Source: Chaunax sp. Z400
Lineage: Eukaryota; Chordata; Actinopteri; Lophiiformes; Chaunacidae
NCBI GenBank assembly: GCA_037577475.1
Contig: CM075188.1
Span: 9,112,001 to 9,176,000, forward strand
Length of the DNA: 64,000 nucleotides
Reading direction: 5' to 3'
Within the stretch, counting starts at the first letter, position 1. Each line of letters begins with the position of its first letter. The position numbers and the translations under genes are program-made. Positions 21,858-35,915 of the stretch are shown here, piece by piece. The notes below the pieces were generated by a model, which was not told where the DNA came from, searched no databases, and saw only the letters and a program-made list of their open reading frames with translations.

Positions 21858-24150
21858 TGCACTCTCGCCCCCAGTTTACGTCTCCTCCTATCTCTGTCCA
21901 CTATCGCTCTGTCTTCTCAGGTGAGGGCCCAGGTCCAGTTCTGCAGTCAGCACCGTCATTCACCACCGTTCTCCCAACTATGACTTAAGATGGAGAGATT
22001 TTTGGGATATGAGCCCAGCTGTCCAGCGCCCTCGCGCCTCTCCCACCACTGACAGCCCAGCGGTAGATGTGTAGCGGTGATGCAGGAAGGCAGGCAGGGA
22101 GCAGCAGTGTGGGGAGATGCTGTCGTTGACCTTTGGAAGGTGGAGGCGATATGGAGATCGATCGCTAGGGGGCAGCCTAAGACAAGTCTTCTCACTAATT
22201 GGTTTCGTGTGAGTTTGTGTGTGAGCTCTTGGAGGGTTTCTGTTCATAGTGTGTCATTTGAGTTTTCCTTTGGAAGTGAGATGCATGACAATACCTAATT
22301 GCCTGCCTGTTGTAAAGTTTGTCTCACTCCTTTTTTTTTTAACCTTCTGTCCTTGTTGAAGACACACGTGACACCTTTGCATTTTATTAAGTAAATTGTT
22401 GTCCCTGATCTAAGGAGTGTATTTGGACATGTTTTTTTTGTCAAAATATGAGTGTGGCCATGAGCAGTGGTGTGTCCCTCCCACACAAAGCCACAATAGA
22501 CTCCGGCAGTGAGCAGCCAGGGCGCTATTATAACTCTAATCCTGCTCCTATTATACAGGCCAGAGAGAGAGCGAGAGACACAGAGAGGGAGGTAGAGCTG
22601 AAGATGAGGTCATCCCAAACAGCACACACCCAGGGTCAGTGCTTCAATATAGAGGGACAGAGATAAAGAGGGATGGAGCAGGGCATATGGGCTGCAGGGC
22701 GAGTGAAAAGCCATGTGAAAGACTGAACGTGGGAGATGGTCAGATAGATGAATGGAAAAAAAGATGGGGCTAAAACTAGGTAAGGTGCACAAAAACACAC
22801 CACAGTGTAACAGGGATGGTGAAGTACTTTGTTTATTTCGTTTTCATATGAAACCACACTACAACAGGAGCAGGAAACCATAATGGCCATCTTTTTTTTA
22901 AAATAATGTTAATTCTAGTCGTAATCGGGTAAAAATAATAAACTGTAGGGAAGTAAAAATGCACACTAATGGAATAAAACCAGTAAGATAAAAATAATTA
23001 GAATCAGTACATAAATAAACAATAAATACTGAATAAATATGTGAATAAATAAAAGAACAGTTTATTTAAACTACACCCAAATAAAATGAATAGCTCTAAT
23101 GCATGAACCCTGGCAATGATTCCATGGGACAGTTAAGAATGAGTCTTCACAAAGGATACTTTTTTTTTTGCATTGTTTTAATCCCTGCACTGTTGATTTT
23201 ATGTTGCATCAGTATAGCCCACAGTAACTGAGCCTACAGTGACCAGCTCTGTGGTGTCACATGTTGCACAAATTTGGTGATCATCCCTGTGACAGAGGTG
23301 TTCAATCTGCCTAAAAATAGCGTCTCTAGTCTGGAGAGCTAGACAGAACCACACAAATCTTGCCATACTCCTTTTTTTTTCCTGCTGCGACACTACCTGC
23401 TCCATATCTCTGTATGTAAAAACCCATTTTTGTCTTTCCTGTTACTGTTAATTGCTGAAAGTGTCCATTTCTGACTAGCAAAAGCAATGTCCCGACTATT
23501 CATTTCACACAATTACTGGAAGATTCCCATGAAAGGTATCCTCATACATTCTTTGATCTATGATTATTCATCTTACAAAGAATAACAAGTCTTGGTGAGC
23601 TTAAACACTTTGGTAGGCAACCGTGAAATATTAGCTGGTAAATACAACTGCATGCCATGGATAGTTTATCCAAGCCCATACCACTCCACATCCAGCACCA
23701 CTGCACTACTCAGACCTCTGCAGCTTTAGCAGCTTATTATGAAAACAAAACAAAACACAACTACAGTTTCAGCCTCAACCACTCATTTGGAGAGTACACT
23801 GCAGCTATATAACATTGCATATACAGTATGATATTCTCAGCAATGTAAGGGACTACTGATAAGTTTCAATACAAGTTAAAGCTTCTTTCATCTGTTTTGA
23901 TGGTCTTGTTTGACCACCATTGCACTGATATCACAAGCAAAAGATTCAATTGAGCTCCCAGCTGTTTTTTGTGCAACTGCTATTCACAGTGAAGTTAAAA
24001 TGAAGTCCATGGAGCAGCCTAGAGCTGAGTCTAACCCTATGAATTAATGCTCAATTCCCCTTTAATCATGCAAGATTTTCACAGTTGTATATTTCCCCAC
24101 AACTACCTGCCAATGTCGATCACTTTCTCTCTGTCTCAGACACACAATCT

Positions 24151-24253
<103 letters not shown>

Positions 24254-24339
24254 ATGTTCTTCCCCAAGTCTGATTATTCATTATTGATTGCTCCCTTCCT
24301 CTGTCTTCTTCATCTTCTTCCTTTCCCTGTGGGTTCAAT

Positions 24340-25988
24340 TCAAAGGAAATAGTCAGGGGGCGGGGAAGGTGGGTTGCTAGTGCGAGTCGGTGGGGCGTCG
24401 CCACCGGTGATGCCATGGTTCGTGCTGAGGAGCTTCTCATAGCGAGCCTTATAGGCGTCTCTCTCCCTCAGCACTCGAGTCAGCTCACACTGCAGCTGTT
24501 CCAACTGAGGAAGAAAGAGAAACATGAAATAGAAGACAAAGAAGAAGAAGCTTCATTTTGACACATGCAATTATACAGTTTACACAGTACAATGTAGCGA
24601 AATTGGTTCTCTGCATTTGACCCATCCCTGAGGAGCAGTGGGCTGCCATTAAGGCGCCTGGGGAACAAATTGGGGTTCAGTATCATGCACAAGGATTCTT
24701 CGACATGTAGACTGGGGGAACTGGGGGTCAAACCACCGACCTCCTGATAAGTGGATGACCGCTCTTACCACCTAAGCCACAGCTGAGCCAAGGGGTAGAG
24801 ATTTCCACTTATTATTATTCATGCCACAAACTGTCATGCATCACATACGATCAGAATTTACAAATCAAATCTGATATCAGATTTAGAATAAAGTTTGGGG
24901 TCACTTAAGGGTTGCATGTGCTTATAGCTACTGGTAGAGGAAATATCAAGCTTGTGAGCGAGGGTCATAAATGAAAATGTGTGTGTACACTTATACTTAG
25001 TACATAGTGAGGACCTGAACAAGTTTTTAACCAACATAGTGAGGACATTTTTGGAAAATGAGGACATTTTGGCCAGTCCTTCCACCTTCAATTCCATCAT
25101 TTGAAGGTTAGGACTTGACTTTAAGAGTTAATTTAGAGTGAAGTTTATGTTAAAATTAAGACTTATTTATGCTCAACGGTAAAGACAGATGCGGACGTAG
25201 CCTTCTGTCCATACTCTGCATTCATTTCTTTGGTATTTGTGCACATTTTCCAAAAGCTTAATTAAGTATGTGGCCAAAATGGACCAGTACCACTGGAAAT
25301 CTTTGGGGGCAGTGTAGCCATAATTTCAGCAAGACATGACAAATGTGTATGGATACGACGAGGACGAAAACATTCAAGTGAAAAAGTGAAAGAATTCTGC
25401 ATCCACATGTTGCGAGTTATTTAATGGCCTCACACCTCCTCTACCATCGCCATTTTCATTGTTGTTGAAACTTTTGACTCTTCACTGCCATCTTGTGGAT
25501 GTTTCAATGTCAATGTAAAGAATGCAGGAAGTATGTGGCCGTTGACATATACATCATTTGAAATTGACATATTTTTCTTCATAAGTCGATGGTGTATAAA
25601 TGAACCTTTTAGGCATATGTATGTGTGTGTTTGTGTACCTGTTGTGTGAGCACATGTTTCTCTGACTCCAGAGCGTGGCGGTGCTGTAAGCGCTTATAGC
25701 GGCAGGACTGCGCATAGCCGCGGTTCTTTAGCGTGCGGCGTTTCTGCTTCAAGCGCACCACCTCATCTTTGCTCACTCCACGCAGGTGTCGGTTCAGCTC
25801 CCGCACCGACAGGCTCACCAGCTGCTCATCAGAGAAGCGCTCGTTCACACCACACTGCTTAGCAGATGGAGAAACCACACAGAGAGAATATGCTGTTGCT
25901 CAATGATAATTGGCAATGACACAAATGCTGGAAATGTGTTAACAGGCAAATGAGGGTTAAATGGGATAGTTCAAGATTCAGACTATAA

Positions 25989-26032
<44 letters not shown>

Positions 26033-27869
26033 CTGTGATATTAGCAGTGGACATGTGAAGTGTTCTGCCGGATGTTTGTCTGTCCTGGGACACATTTCGG
26101 CACCACATGTCTGTAATCTGTCATGTAATCTGACTAAGTGTGGGTGACAGTTATCGGGATTATGCACAGCAATAATAGCAGATATTATCATAAGCTCACA
26201 CAGTGTTCTATATAGGGATACAACCTGACATCTTGATCAACCAGAACACAGATAACCAAAGTTTACACACATCCAAAAACAGCATTCATTGTTAAGACAT
26301 GGTTTATGATACACTATAACATAGTTGTATGAGGATATAAGTGTTTATAAATGTATTTATGTATTGCCAACAACTATAACAGGTATCTGTTAGTGGAGGC
26401 TGGTACTGGTAATAAATGACAATACAGTAAAAAAAAGTGGTAATACACTAAAATTCCCACATAGGAAAAGTTATAATTGCTATCAAATTCATGTCCATTA
26501 GAATAAATTTACATTAACAAACATCTCATTTTAATATGTTAGAAATCAAGTATATTTTGTTAGTATTATAAATACTAAAATTGGGCGTCGGGTATCACAG
26601 ATAAATGCATGTATTTTCATGGACAATGAAGTCTTTGCACCCTCAAAGGTAAAACTCAAGCTTCACTTATTAACGCCATAAAGAGAGCAATCTAAACGTG
26701 ATACATCAGATGCATGCAGACATGAATTAATATGTCCTAATCCTAATCCTTCACAGCACAATCCCTCTCTTCAAATGTCTCTCCTCTCTCAGTTCCTTTG
26801 CCTCCAAAAATCGCCCATGTTTTATTGATGAGCATTTGTGTAAGGGATGCCCTGCGTACCTGGTTGATTTGTGGATGGTGATGATGGTGATGGCTTCCAT
26901 GCATGGGGTGGTGTGGGTGGTGTTGATGATGGTGATGTTGGTGGTGATGAAGCCGGGGGCTGAGGGGTTGTGGGTAGGGAGCTGAGGCAGGGGCATTGTT
27001 GGGTAGCGAGGGAGGGGCAGATGAAAGGAAGACGAGTGGGCGATGGCACATGTCTGTCCCTTTTGTACAGGAGATGTCACCTCCGCTGTCGCTGCTGGAG
27101 TCTCCCAGGTTGCTGCTTGAACTCTGAGAAAGACCTGGAAACTGATAATGACGATGAAGAGGCAGCAGAGGGTGAAGATGAGAGCCAACTCTTTCATAAC
27201 AGCATCGTCTTTAAGAGAGAAGAATCATAAGGTAAAATGAGAGATCGTTACCTGTGAGCTGACAGCTGCAGCAGCTGAGTTGAGTAAAGCCTCCACAGCA
27301 TCCTCACAGCCCAGAAAGCCATTGACTGGCCCCCTCTCTCTGTCCCCTCGCTCTGGCACTCCCCCCAAGGCTCCCAGCAAAGTGGCAGGTCCTGTCACCT
27401 CACCCCCAAACTGTTGCTGCAGGGCAGCCAGCCAGATCAGGTCCTCTAGGGAGGCTGGTGTAGGACCCTGAGGCCCGCCGTGGGTTGGGCTGCCTTCCAC
27501 GTTCCCTTGAGAGCCGGAGCTGATGCTGGAGGTGAAGCTGTTGGAGATGGAGAGGGGGAAGGAGATGGAGGAGGATGATGAAGAGAGGGAGGAGGAGCCA
27601 GAAGGTGGCGGATGGGCATCGCTGAGTGTTGGCGAGGGTGGCAGGGAATTGTAAGGGCTGGAGCTCAAACTTGAGTCCTGTGGAGGATGGCTGGTGTATG
27701 GAGAGCTGGAGGGGTCATGGGGGAGGCCAGATTTGGGATATGAACATGGAGGAGGGAGCGGAGGAGTGTCAGGTTTCACCTCAAATTTGAGAAGGTCAAA
27801 GTCGTTGAGGTACTCCATGGCCAAAGGGCTTGGGGGGAGAGAGGGCATGGGGAGGGAAGGAGAGGACAT
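24340..27869 (-). CDS. nrl: Neural retina leucine zipper-like large Maf transcription factor
   Basis: Large Maf proteins bind Maf response elements in the nucleus; NRL specifies rod photoreceptors. Four coding exons (27252-27869, 26860-27123, 25639-25857, 24340-24504), all phase 0, encode 421 residues. The N-terminal activation domain reads PPSPLAMEYLNDFDLLKFEVK at about 11-31, followed by a Ser/Pro-rich region and LEDLIWLAALQQQFG, which is close to mammalian NRL. Exon 2 adds a His-rich tract. The extended homology region (ERFSDEQLVSLSVRELNRHLRG) and basic region (RRTLKNRGYAQSCRYKR) are in exon 3; the leucine zipper continues into exon 4 (LEQLQCELTRVLRERDAYKARY). The LxxLQQQ block and the neighbouring carmil3 and rem2 favour nrl over mafa/mafb/maf. 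An in-frame second ATG lies seven codons in. Confidence 0.85.
24590..24795 (-). mobile_element. tRNA-derived SINE-like copy, family 1
   Basis: Read on the minus strand, it begins GTGGCTTAGGTGGTAAGAGC (A-box-like) and then GGTGGTTTGACCCC (B-box-like, one mismatch). CAGTCTACATGTCGAAGAATCCTTGTGCATGATACTGAACCCCAA follows in two parts; the same body occurs at 52290-52562. It lies in nrl intron 3. Confidence 0.6.
25993..26028. repeat. TA microsatellite
   Basis: A clean (TA)n run in nrl intron 2, next to the exon 3 acceptor side. Confidence 0.95.
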
Positions 27870-30800
27870 GTTGTCTGCTACTGCTGTTGGAGCTTCAACA
27901 GGGTTTTTTTCCCGTGTGTCAGGATTGTTGGAAAGTCCACTCCTCTGCCACAGGGCAGCTCATAGACAGCAGCAGTAGTGATATCAGGAAGTCAACTGTT
28001 TGGTGAGTTTTCTCTGGAAGAAACTCTATGTCCCCGTGTTCTTCTCCTTGTTTCTCTTGTCCTAAAGAAAAGATGGGATGGGAAGAAACGGACAAGAAAA
28101 AAGGAATGGTGTTACAAGTTTTTCAGGTATATCATCTTTACATTATCCACAACACAAATCAACTGCACCAGTTTAGTTTGAAATTCATGAGTGATATGCT
28201 AGTAGTGGCTAATGAGGCCTTTAGCTTCACACAGAATGAGGAGTGGGCTATAGAGTATCTAATAAGCTAACATCTTTCTAACTCAACCCCACCATTTTGT
28301 TTTTCATTTTCAAACTTGCAGTCTTTAGCCCCAATTGACACTGATTCATGTGACATCACTTGAGGCAAGTGCAGCATCAGCCACAAAAGGCTACACACAG
28401 CTTTTACATACACAACTTTTCAAAGTCATTAATGAGAACATCTTTCTGGCGCCAGGTTGTGGAAAAGTCCTCCTCCAGAATGATATGTGCTTTGACCTTT
28501 TAGTTGAATCCTAATTTCATCAGAAAGCCCCCTAAATTAACCGTGTGACCACAAAAATCCAATAACAATGTAATAACACAAATTTAATATTGTATTAAAT
28601 ATAATATTAATACTGATCAATTCAAGAGCAAGCTAAAAGGACAATGCTTTTTCTAGGTTGTCAGAAATGGCAAAGGAGGATTTTTGACAACCTGGCAATC
28701 AACAAGTATCATTAATACCTTTTTCCTTATCTATTAAGCATTCAACCAATAACCAAACATGTTATTTATCCATCTAGATTGTTTTGGTGTGAGTTGCTGA
28801 GTTGAGGAGATTTACCTTCTTTTGAATTTAATGCACAAGGTGAAATGTGCAACCTCTCATTGACAAGAGGCTTGTGCTCATGACAGGCAGGATGCAAACG
28901 TGAATAGAAATCACATTTCCTTTGGGTTTTTCAGATGCATACAGGACATGCCAGGTCTGTCTGTAAGTCTTACGGAATTTCTGCATCTAAAAGTCCCTGT
29001 GGAAATTCATTAGACTTCTTATGGGACAATATAGTGGGATGTGAGTTTGCATCCCGTAGGTGATGTTTTAAATGAATTAGTTCTTTGGAGTTTTTGCTTC
29101 TTTTAGAGTTTGATTCAAACTTTTTTGTATGTGATATTTTTTGGGATTTTGGGAAATTCTTAAGGAATCTTAAGGATTTTCTTGTCAAGCCTTAAAGGTG
29201 AGCATTGGATGAGGTTGACAGGTATGCAAAGGCAAAGTGTCAAGTCTGGTTTCGATATATTTGAGAGGAAGCAGAAATCTCTAAAACTTGGCATGTCACA
29301 CCACAACAATCTAGCTGTTAAATAGCGCTATAAGTAACAGGAAATAAATGTGTTGCTGATTTTAGGGTGAACAATCCCTTTTATAAAGCAATTCACTTCA
29401 TTTTATAAACCCTATTTAATGCCTTGTTATAAAGTGGCAGCCATGTTTTAGTCTGAATATTTGTTTTGAATAAGATCTTAAGCTCATGCCGTTACATTGA
29501 TAATATGACAAAAATCTTCCTTTAAACCAAAAACAGTTTGTTTCCAGATTGTAAATATCCAAAGTGTTTTGGCTGTGATGTTTCACAAAAGATGATTGTT
29601 CTATAAATACATCCCTAAAAAGTCCATTCTGACAACATGAAGCTAGACTGTGTAACTGTGTGTGTGTGTCAGGCCAGTTTGTGTTATATTAAGAAATTAA
29701 TCTGTCGCACATTCCGCCTCCCCAACATCTTATACTCACATGTGCTCTATAAATAAAGTGGATTGGATGTATAGGACTATAAACATATGCACACTCACAT
29801 ACACGTGAATGTGCATATGAACCTGCACATGCAAACCTTTTTGCCATGTAAAGACAAACCAGAACTTTTACAACTTGAATCTTTATAATTTGTACTTAAC
29901 TCATTATGTTCAACAATTATTTTGTGATTTTATTTTATGAAAAGTGACAATTGGATCGTTACATTGCATCTTTCTACTCAATAATTCCAAATCTGACCTA
30001 TGAAAGGGAGCAGTCACTGTGTGAAGCAAGTACTTTAGAAAAATGGTTTGCTGATCTAAAAAAAAAGCCTGATTTTCTATCAACAAAGTTCATCTCTAGT
30101 CCCAAGAATTCCTCTCTATGTAGAAATAATTGCAACTTTTGGGCTAATGTAATCACATGAACACACACACATACACACACACAATAGATAAAACATGTAA
30201 TATTTCTAGAAAGATCTGCCTACTGTACAAATAACTGTCTGAAGCACAAGAATTCAGAGGGCTTAATCATTTTTGACAGAAAGATTCACAAGTCTCAGAG
30301 ACCAAATCCAATTATCAACCGGTGCAGACTTTAATCCAGAGCACAAGACTATCTAATATGAATCGTAACACTTTCATGAGGCAGAGGAGTAATAAAAGTT
30401 TTTAAGTTTCATTTTCATCTGAAGGGGATGTTGAACCTAAATATTATGCCTCAAAATGTTACAACTAGATCTTTTTTTGTCTAGTCAGATTCAAAGCAAA
30501 AAAAAAAAGTTTCATTCAGAAATATACTTTATCTGCATCTGTTGTCGCTGACAAGTAGAAAAAGAAGTCGAACATTTATCTATCCATTCAAAACATTCAT
30601 ACACAGTTGACATCATGAAAAGACAAAGTATTTCCTCAGAAGGTAAATGAAAAGTTCAATATTTTCAACACCATACAGTATTAAGTACATTAAAGAAAAC
30701 TGTAGAAGAGTCAAACTATTTCCTCCAACAAACATTACAGGTCGTCACATACAAAAGTTATTAGTGTTAAAATGAACACCTAATTCAAAATGCAACTGTG

Positions 30801-31036
30801 ACTATTGTCTCTGGTGCACAGCTCATTAGTTTTGCCCCCTGTGGGTCAGAATGGATTGTAAAAGAAAAAAAAGAAACAGTGGCAGGGCTCCATGGAGGCC
30901 TCAACATGGCTGTGGACCAGAATCACCAAGCCAAAACGTACACACACTCACACAAGCATGAGAGAAAGAAGAATAATGAAAGCAGGGGAGGTAAAGGCCT
31001 GATATGAGAGACATGACAGTCAAAATGAATGAAATG

Positions 31037-31095
31037 ATCTTACCGTCGGTCATAGAGATGAAGGATGGTATCGAGCTCTTTTCAACATCGCCCCA
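31037..31095 (-). other. Candidate non-coding first exon of nrl
   Basis: On the minus strand the sequence ends in ATGACCGACG followed by a consensus-like donor GTAAGATC. A good acceptor (CATCTTTTCTTTAG) lies at about 28064-28077, upstream of the nrl start codon, and could receive it. No reading frame of note is present. This is position and splice-signal inference only. Confidence 0.2.
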
Positions 31096-31305
31096 CCACA
31101 CACACACACACAAACACACACAAATAATCAACTGACTGGATGACTGACACTTTTAGAGAGAAACACAGAGGAGAGAGTGTGTGTGTGCATATGAGTGTGT
31201 GTAGCCCTCTGTCACTGAGTGCCACCGCTCCCTTTCTTTCTTTCCCCTCTGTTGCAAATCCCTGTTTGCAACAATCCCCTCCTCCCCCCCTTCTCTCTTT
31301 CTCTG

Positions 31306-31310
<5 letters not shown>

Positions 31311-31357
<47 letters not shown>

Positions 31358-31408
31358 GGTTCAAAGGCATGTTCACACTCTCTGGCAATCTCTCTCTCTC
31401 TCTCTCTC
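31311..31408. repeat. CT microsatellite blocks
   Basis: (CT)n at about 31311-31355 and again at 31390-31408, separated by a short unique stretch. Confidence 0.95.
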
Positions 31409-31461
31409 CCTCATTTAATTATTAATTTTTCTGATTTTGTGTCTTTCTGTTTGTTGACTCA

Positions 31462-31622
<161 letters not shown>

Positions 31623-34600
31623 CATCACATGCTTGATCATGTAGATTGTAACAGCAGGTTTCACACACTCCTCTGCAATTATCAAGTCATGGAGACAGCT
31701 CAGATCCAGTTTGTCATCAAAAAGTAAAGTTTAGTTGTTGGTCAGAGTAAAACCAAGTCTTGACAGTTGAGTTGGAGTGTAGACTCTGTAGTGCCTCACA
31801 GTGGACACTCTCTGCTACTGAAGCCTGGTAGCAAATATAGCCTCAAATAAATGTGGGGCTTTCTAGTTGACCTAATGCTTAAACACAACATCTTGATTTT
31901 CAATATGTCACAGTAATGATAGAGCATTTAAGGTCATTTAACGGGGTAAAGTTTAGATTTATTGACGTTATTTGTATACTCCAATGCTACAGTTCTAGTT
32001 GCTTCTTAGAGAGCTCATAACATGGGGCATGGCTTTAGTAGTTTATGAAGTAACTAAAATTAGTAACACTCTGACAAACTACAATATTAAGCAATGATAT
32101 CCAATAATTCAGTGTGTTATTACGAATCTAACATGATCGGAGGAGTGTTTCTGAATAATGAATATTTTTACTGGAGTATGGAGTATTCTGGGAATATGCT
32201 GTTCCTTCTATTACTGCTTCTTTCACACTGTCTTTGAGGTGAAAAAAGGGATTTCAGAGCAGTACAGTTCAGGTAGGCAGAATGTTCAAATGTCTTTAGA
32301 ATCAAATTTATCAAATGTATCAATTTTCAAAATGTATCAATCAATTTATAATAAAGACAATGACCTTGAAACTGGGACTTCAACAGATTGACCCATTCAG
32401 GTGTCCAAGTGAGATTTAGACAGGCATTTTTTAAATTATATACAGGCCTATATTAGATTTGTATTATTTTCAATCAAAAAACCAATATCATGATTCTTAA
32501 TCATATTGCCAAGGTTATTTTATAATACATGGCTCTTATTCATGCTCTCATCATTTAATGGTTAGAGGACGTGTTTTTCACTAAACAGTTTGCTTAAAAT
32601 CAGGTTTGACCTTTTCAGTCAGAATCAACCAACATGCTGATTTCTGGGAAAAGATGGTATTTCTTTCTTTAAAGGCAGGAGCACATAACTACTGGTTTCA
32701 CTCTATTCAATCTAATCTGTCTAGAATGCTGGCTAATTCAGACACCTGAATCAAAGGACAGAGTTAATGATCATATAGTATATATATAGTACATATATAT
32801 CTAATAATCATATCTACATAACTTGACATTTTGTCTGCTATGAAACGTTTTCAGCCACAAAATTTCTAACTTTATATGCTAAAAAAAACTGTGCTGCAGA
32901 GATTTCATTATTTCCACAAAGAGGTTTGTTTTTGATCCCACAAATTAGCACCCCCTGTGTCTCCACACTGCTGTACCTCTTGCTGTTAGGCTCAAAATCT
33001 CTGAATTAATTCTGGGTTTTTTTTGGGACTCATTTAAATCCAGCGAGCAGAGAAATGCACAACAAGCATTTCTCGGTGCTCCTTAAAAGCTAAACTTGTT
33101 AATCCGGAGTCTCTTTGTGTCTTAATAGTGTCTCGTTAAGGAATCAGTGAGTTAATAGTGTCTTCACAAATCTGATTTGGACAGTAAACAAAACCTTGAA
33201 GGCAACGACATTTGCTGACTCATGGAAATAGCACAAGGCTCACAAACAGCCTTTAGTCATTTATTTATAATTCTCTAAAACTCTAATGAACAGAAAACAT
33301 ATAGAGGAGCTGTTTTAAATATGACATCTATTTAGCAGACAATGCCAAACTAAAAACTTAACTTTTTAAAAGTTTATACTTTCCTGCATTCAGTTTTTCT
33401 TCCTCTCTTTCTCTATTTTAACCTCTCTATCTGGCCATCATTTGTGTTTCCGGGGAAAGCTTAGCAGCTAAACCAACAGGGCCTCCCATGAGGGTAAGGG
33501 ACAAAGAGAGGGAGAGACACAGAGGAACTTACCTCATACTTCATGCCAAACACGCCATCACCCCTCTTGCATCTGCAGCCATGCACACATTTGCCCTTCA
33601 GCCACTGAGATGGGACTTCATCCACAGCTTGAGACTATCGCTGTATTCTGCAGTCTTATATCCAGAGGTGTATTTAAGTAATTAGCCCTTCAGGAATCAC
33701 ACTGTGATTATCATGGAGGTACTAGTCACGACTCGTTGATGTTATAGTGGATGTATTCTGATTGCAGGTTGCATTTGCTCCTACTTTGTGGTGGACAACA
33801 ATACTTACTTTAATTTTACAATGTATAACACAAATTCCCTGAGCTCGTGCACAGACTTTATCCCACTAGAAACAGTGACAAACATCCTTTTGTCACAGGC
33901 AACCATCAGAGACTCCAGGAAGTTTCTGCGCCCAGCAAAGAAATAGCAGAAGTAACCCACCATAAAACCAGAGAGATGTTTATACACTTGTTTTTGGACT
34001 AAACAAATGATAGATGCTGTAGGTGTATTTTGTTTTCTTTAGACAAAGCTAGTGTAGCTGTTTTCCCCTTTTTCCAGGTTTTGTGCTAAGCTAAGTTAAA
34101 TGGCTGCGGGCTTTAACTTAATTTTTAGACCTGAGAGTGTCATTAACCCTACAGTAAGGACATGGATATCATTATCTTACCTTAGAATAAAGTTATTATA
34201 AAATATTTTAGGGTTTTTGGGCAGTGATCAAAAGCTACTTATCAGAGCAATAGCTTTGACATCTTGCAAAGTTTAGGTAGTCCTGTTTCTTGATGTCCCT
34301 CACAGACTCCAGAAAGTTACCGTGCCCATCCAACAACTAGTCCAGGACATAATGCTCGTATACCCACAACCTGACTTTATAACATCTCTAGTTTTTGTAT
34401 TAATTAAACAAAGACAGCCACATTAGACGTCACCCAACCCCCCATCCCCATGTCAATGCTAAGCTAATGCTAAATGAAGCTGATTGCTGGCTGTAACTTT
34501 ATATTTAGTGTACAGCTATGAGACTGATATCAGTCACCTCATCTAACTCTAAGCAGATAAGTATACAGTTGTATATATATGTAAGTTCCCTGTTTAGAGT

Positions 34601-35915
34601 TTGATGTGAACACTTTTATTAAGACTAAGAAAGATTTAAATTAAGACAGATTTAAGGAGAATATCTGTCTTAATTATAAAAGACGGATATCTCTAAATAT
34701 TTGGCTGAACTGATGTTTTAAGCTCAAGCATCTCCCCTCATCGTCTCAAACACTCTAATTGAGAAGTTAACCTCTCCATCACCCCGTAAACCTGGTTTCA
34801 CATCCTCCAGCTTTATCCTCTCAGAGGCTCTTAAGTTCAAATGGGGTCAAGAAACTGGAGCTGCTGTGACGGGAGAATCTTGGGTTGAGACTTAACCACA
34901 AGCAAAGATGAAGATTTTTTTGGAAAAAGATGTCAAGAAATAGTCCAGAAGAAGAAGCAGAAGTGAACGAGAGAGAAGTGACGGACAGAGGGAACGAGAG
35001 AGTGACAAAGCTGAGGGTAGGCTGTGACTGTTTGGACAGATGGTGTGAGGTGGAAGCCTGCAGGGTCCCACTAAGGCAGCCTTATCCCACAGATACATGT
35101 CCTAATCCCAACTAACTCTGCTACAAGCAGCAGGCTTACAAGTCTCACCTCAAGAGGGGCCTCCCTCCCCTCTGAGGATCTGTCTCCTTCACTCTCTACA
35201 TACACATAAACACACCAAGAGGCTATTCAATGACACATGTTGGAAAAGACACATGAAGGCACCTCATAAACAGGCTTAAGACAGAAAATGTTTTAATGGT
35301 TTGCTTTAACCTGTCTAATCCAGGATCAGTGTGATTACAATTGACAAAACATTCATTACACTGCTGGGCAGGTTTGGTTGGTAAGGGTAGACAAAAATAA
35401 TACAAGCAAGTCAAGAAAATTGTTATGACTGGACGTTTCACCCAGATTAGACATACACACACAAAAAAAAATCTAATTTTTGGCTTCATTTGTCCACATT
35501 TTAAATTCTCTGTCTTTGAGATTTCTGCCTCCACTCCAGTACAATGGAAGTCAATGGAATTTTGTCTGGAGTTACTCACAGCACTGAGAAGAAACAAAAA
35601 CACAATCCATAGATCATCCACTGTCAACAGTTTTCATAGGAAAAATAATAATGTAGCTCGAATCAAAACGGTATGAGAAAACACACTGAGTAATTTGGTG
35701 GAACTGACCCTTTAACTTTGAGGTAAAACACCGTTGCTCATTCAGTTACAAAAGGGGGGTTATATATTAGTTTGCATGTTAGCATTCACACATTTCTGTT
35801 ATTGGATAGCAAAGAATTATTGCTGATTACCATTCAACCTTTTGTGACTCTTTGTTTGTAGCATAATTTGTCATTCTAATAATAAATTTTAAAAAATTTT
35901 AAAAAATTTTTTATT

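Noticed and set aside
21469..21924. 151-residue frame with long Ser-Leu repeats
   Set aside because: It arises from CT microsatellites; the flanks show no protein character.
33530..33660. Minus-strand segment with a donor-like end (KCVHGCRCKRGDGVFGMKYE) as a possible exon
   Set aside because: The frame closes a few codons upstream, no acceptor fits, and the residues match no family I know, including copines.
34930..35115. Plus-strand frame MSRNSPEEEAEVNEREVTD
   Set aside because: Short, low complexity and without splice or codon support.
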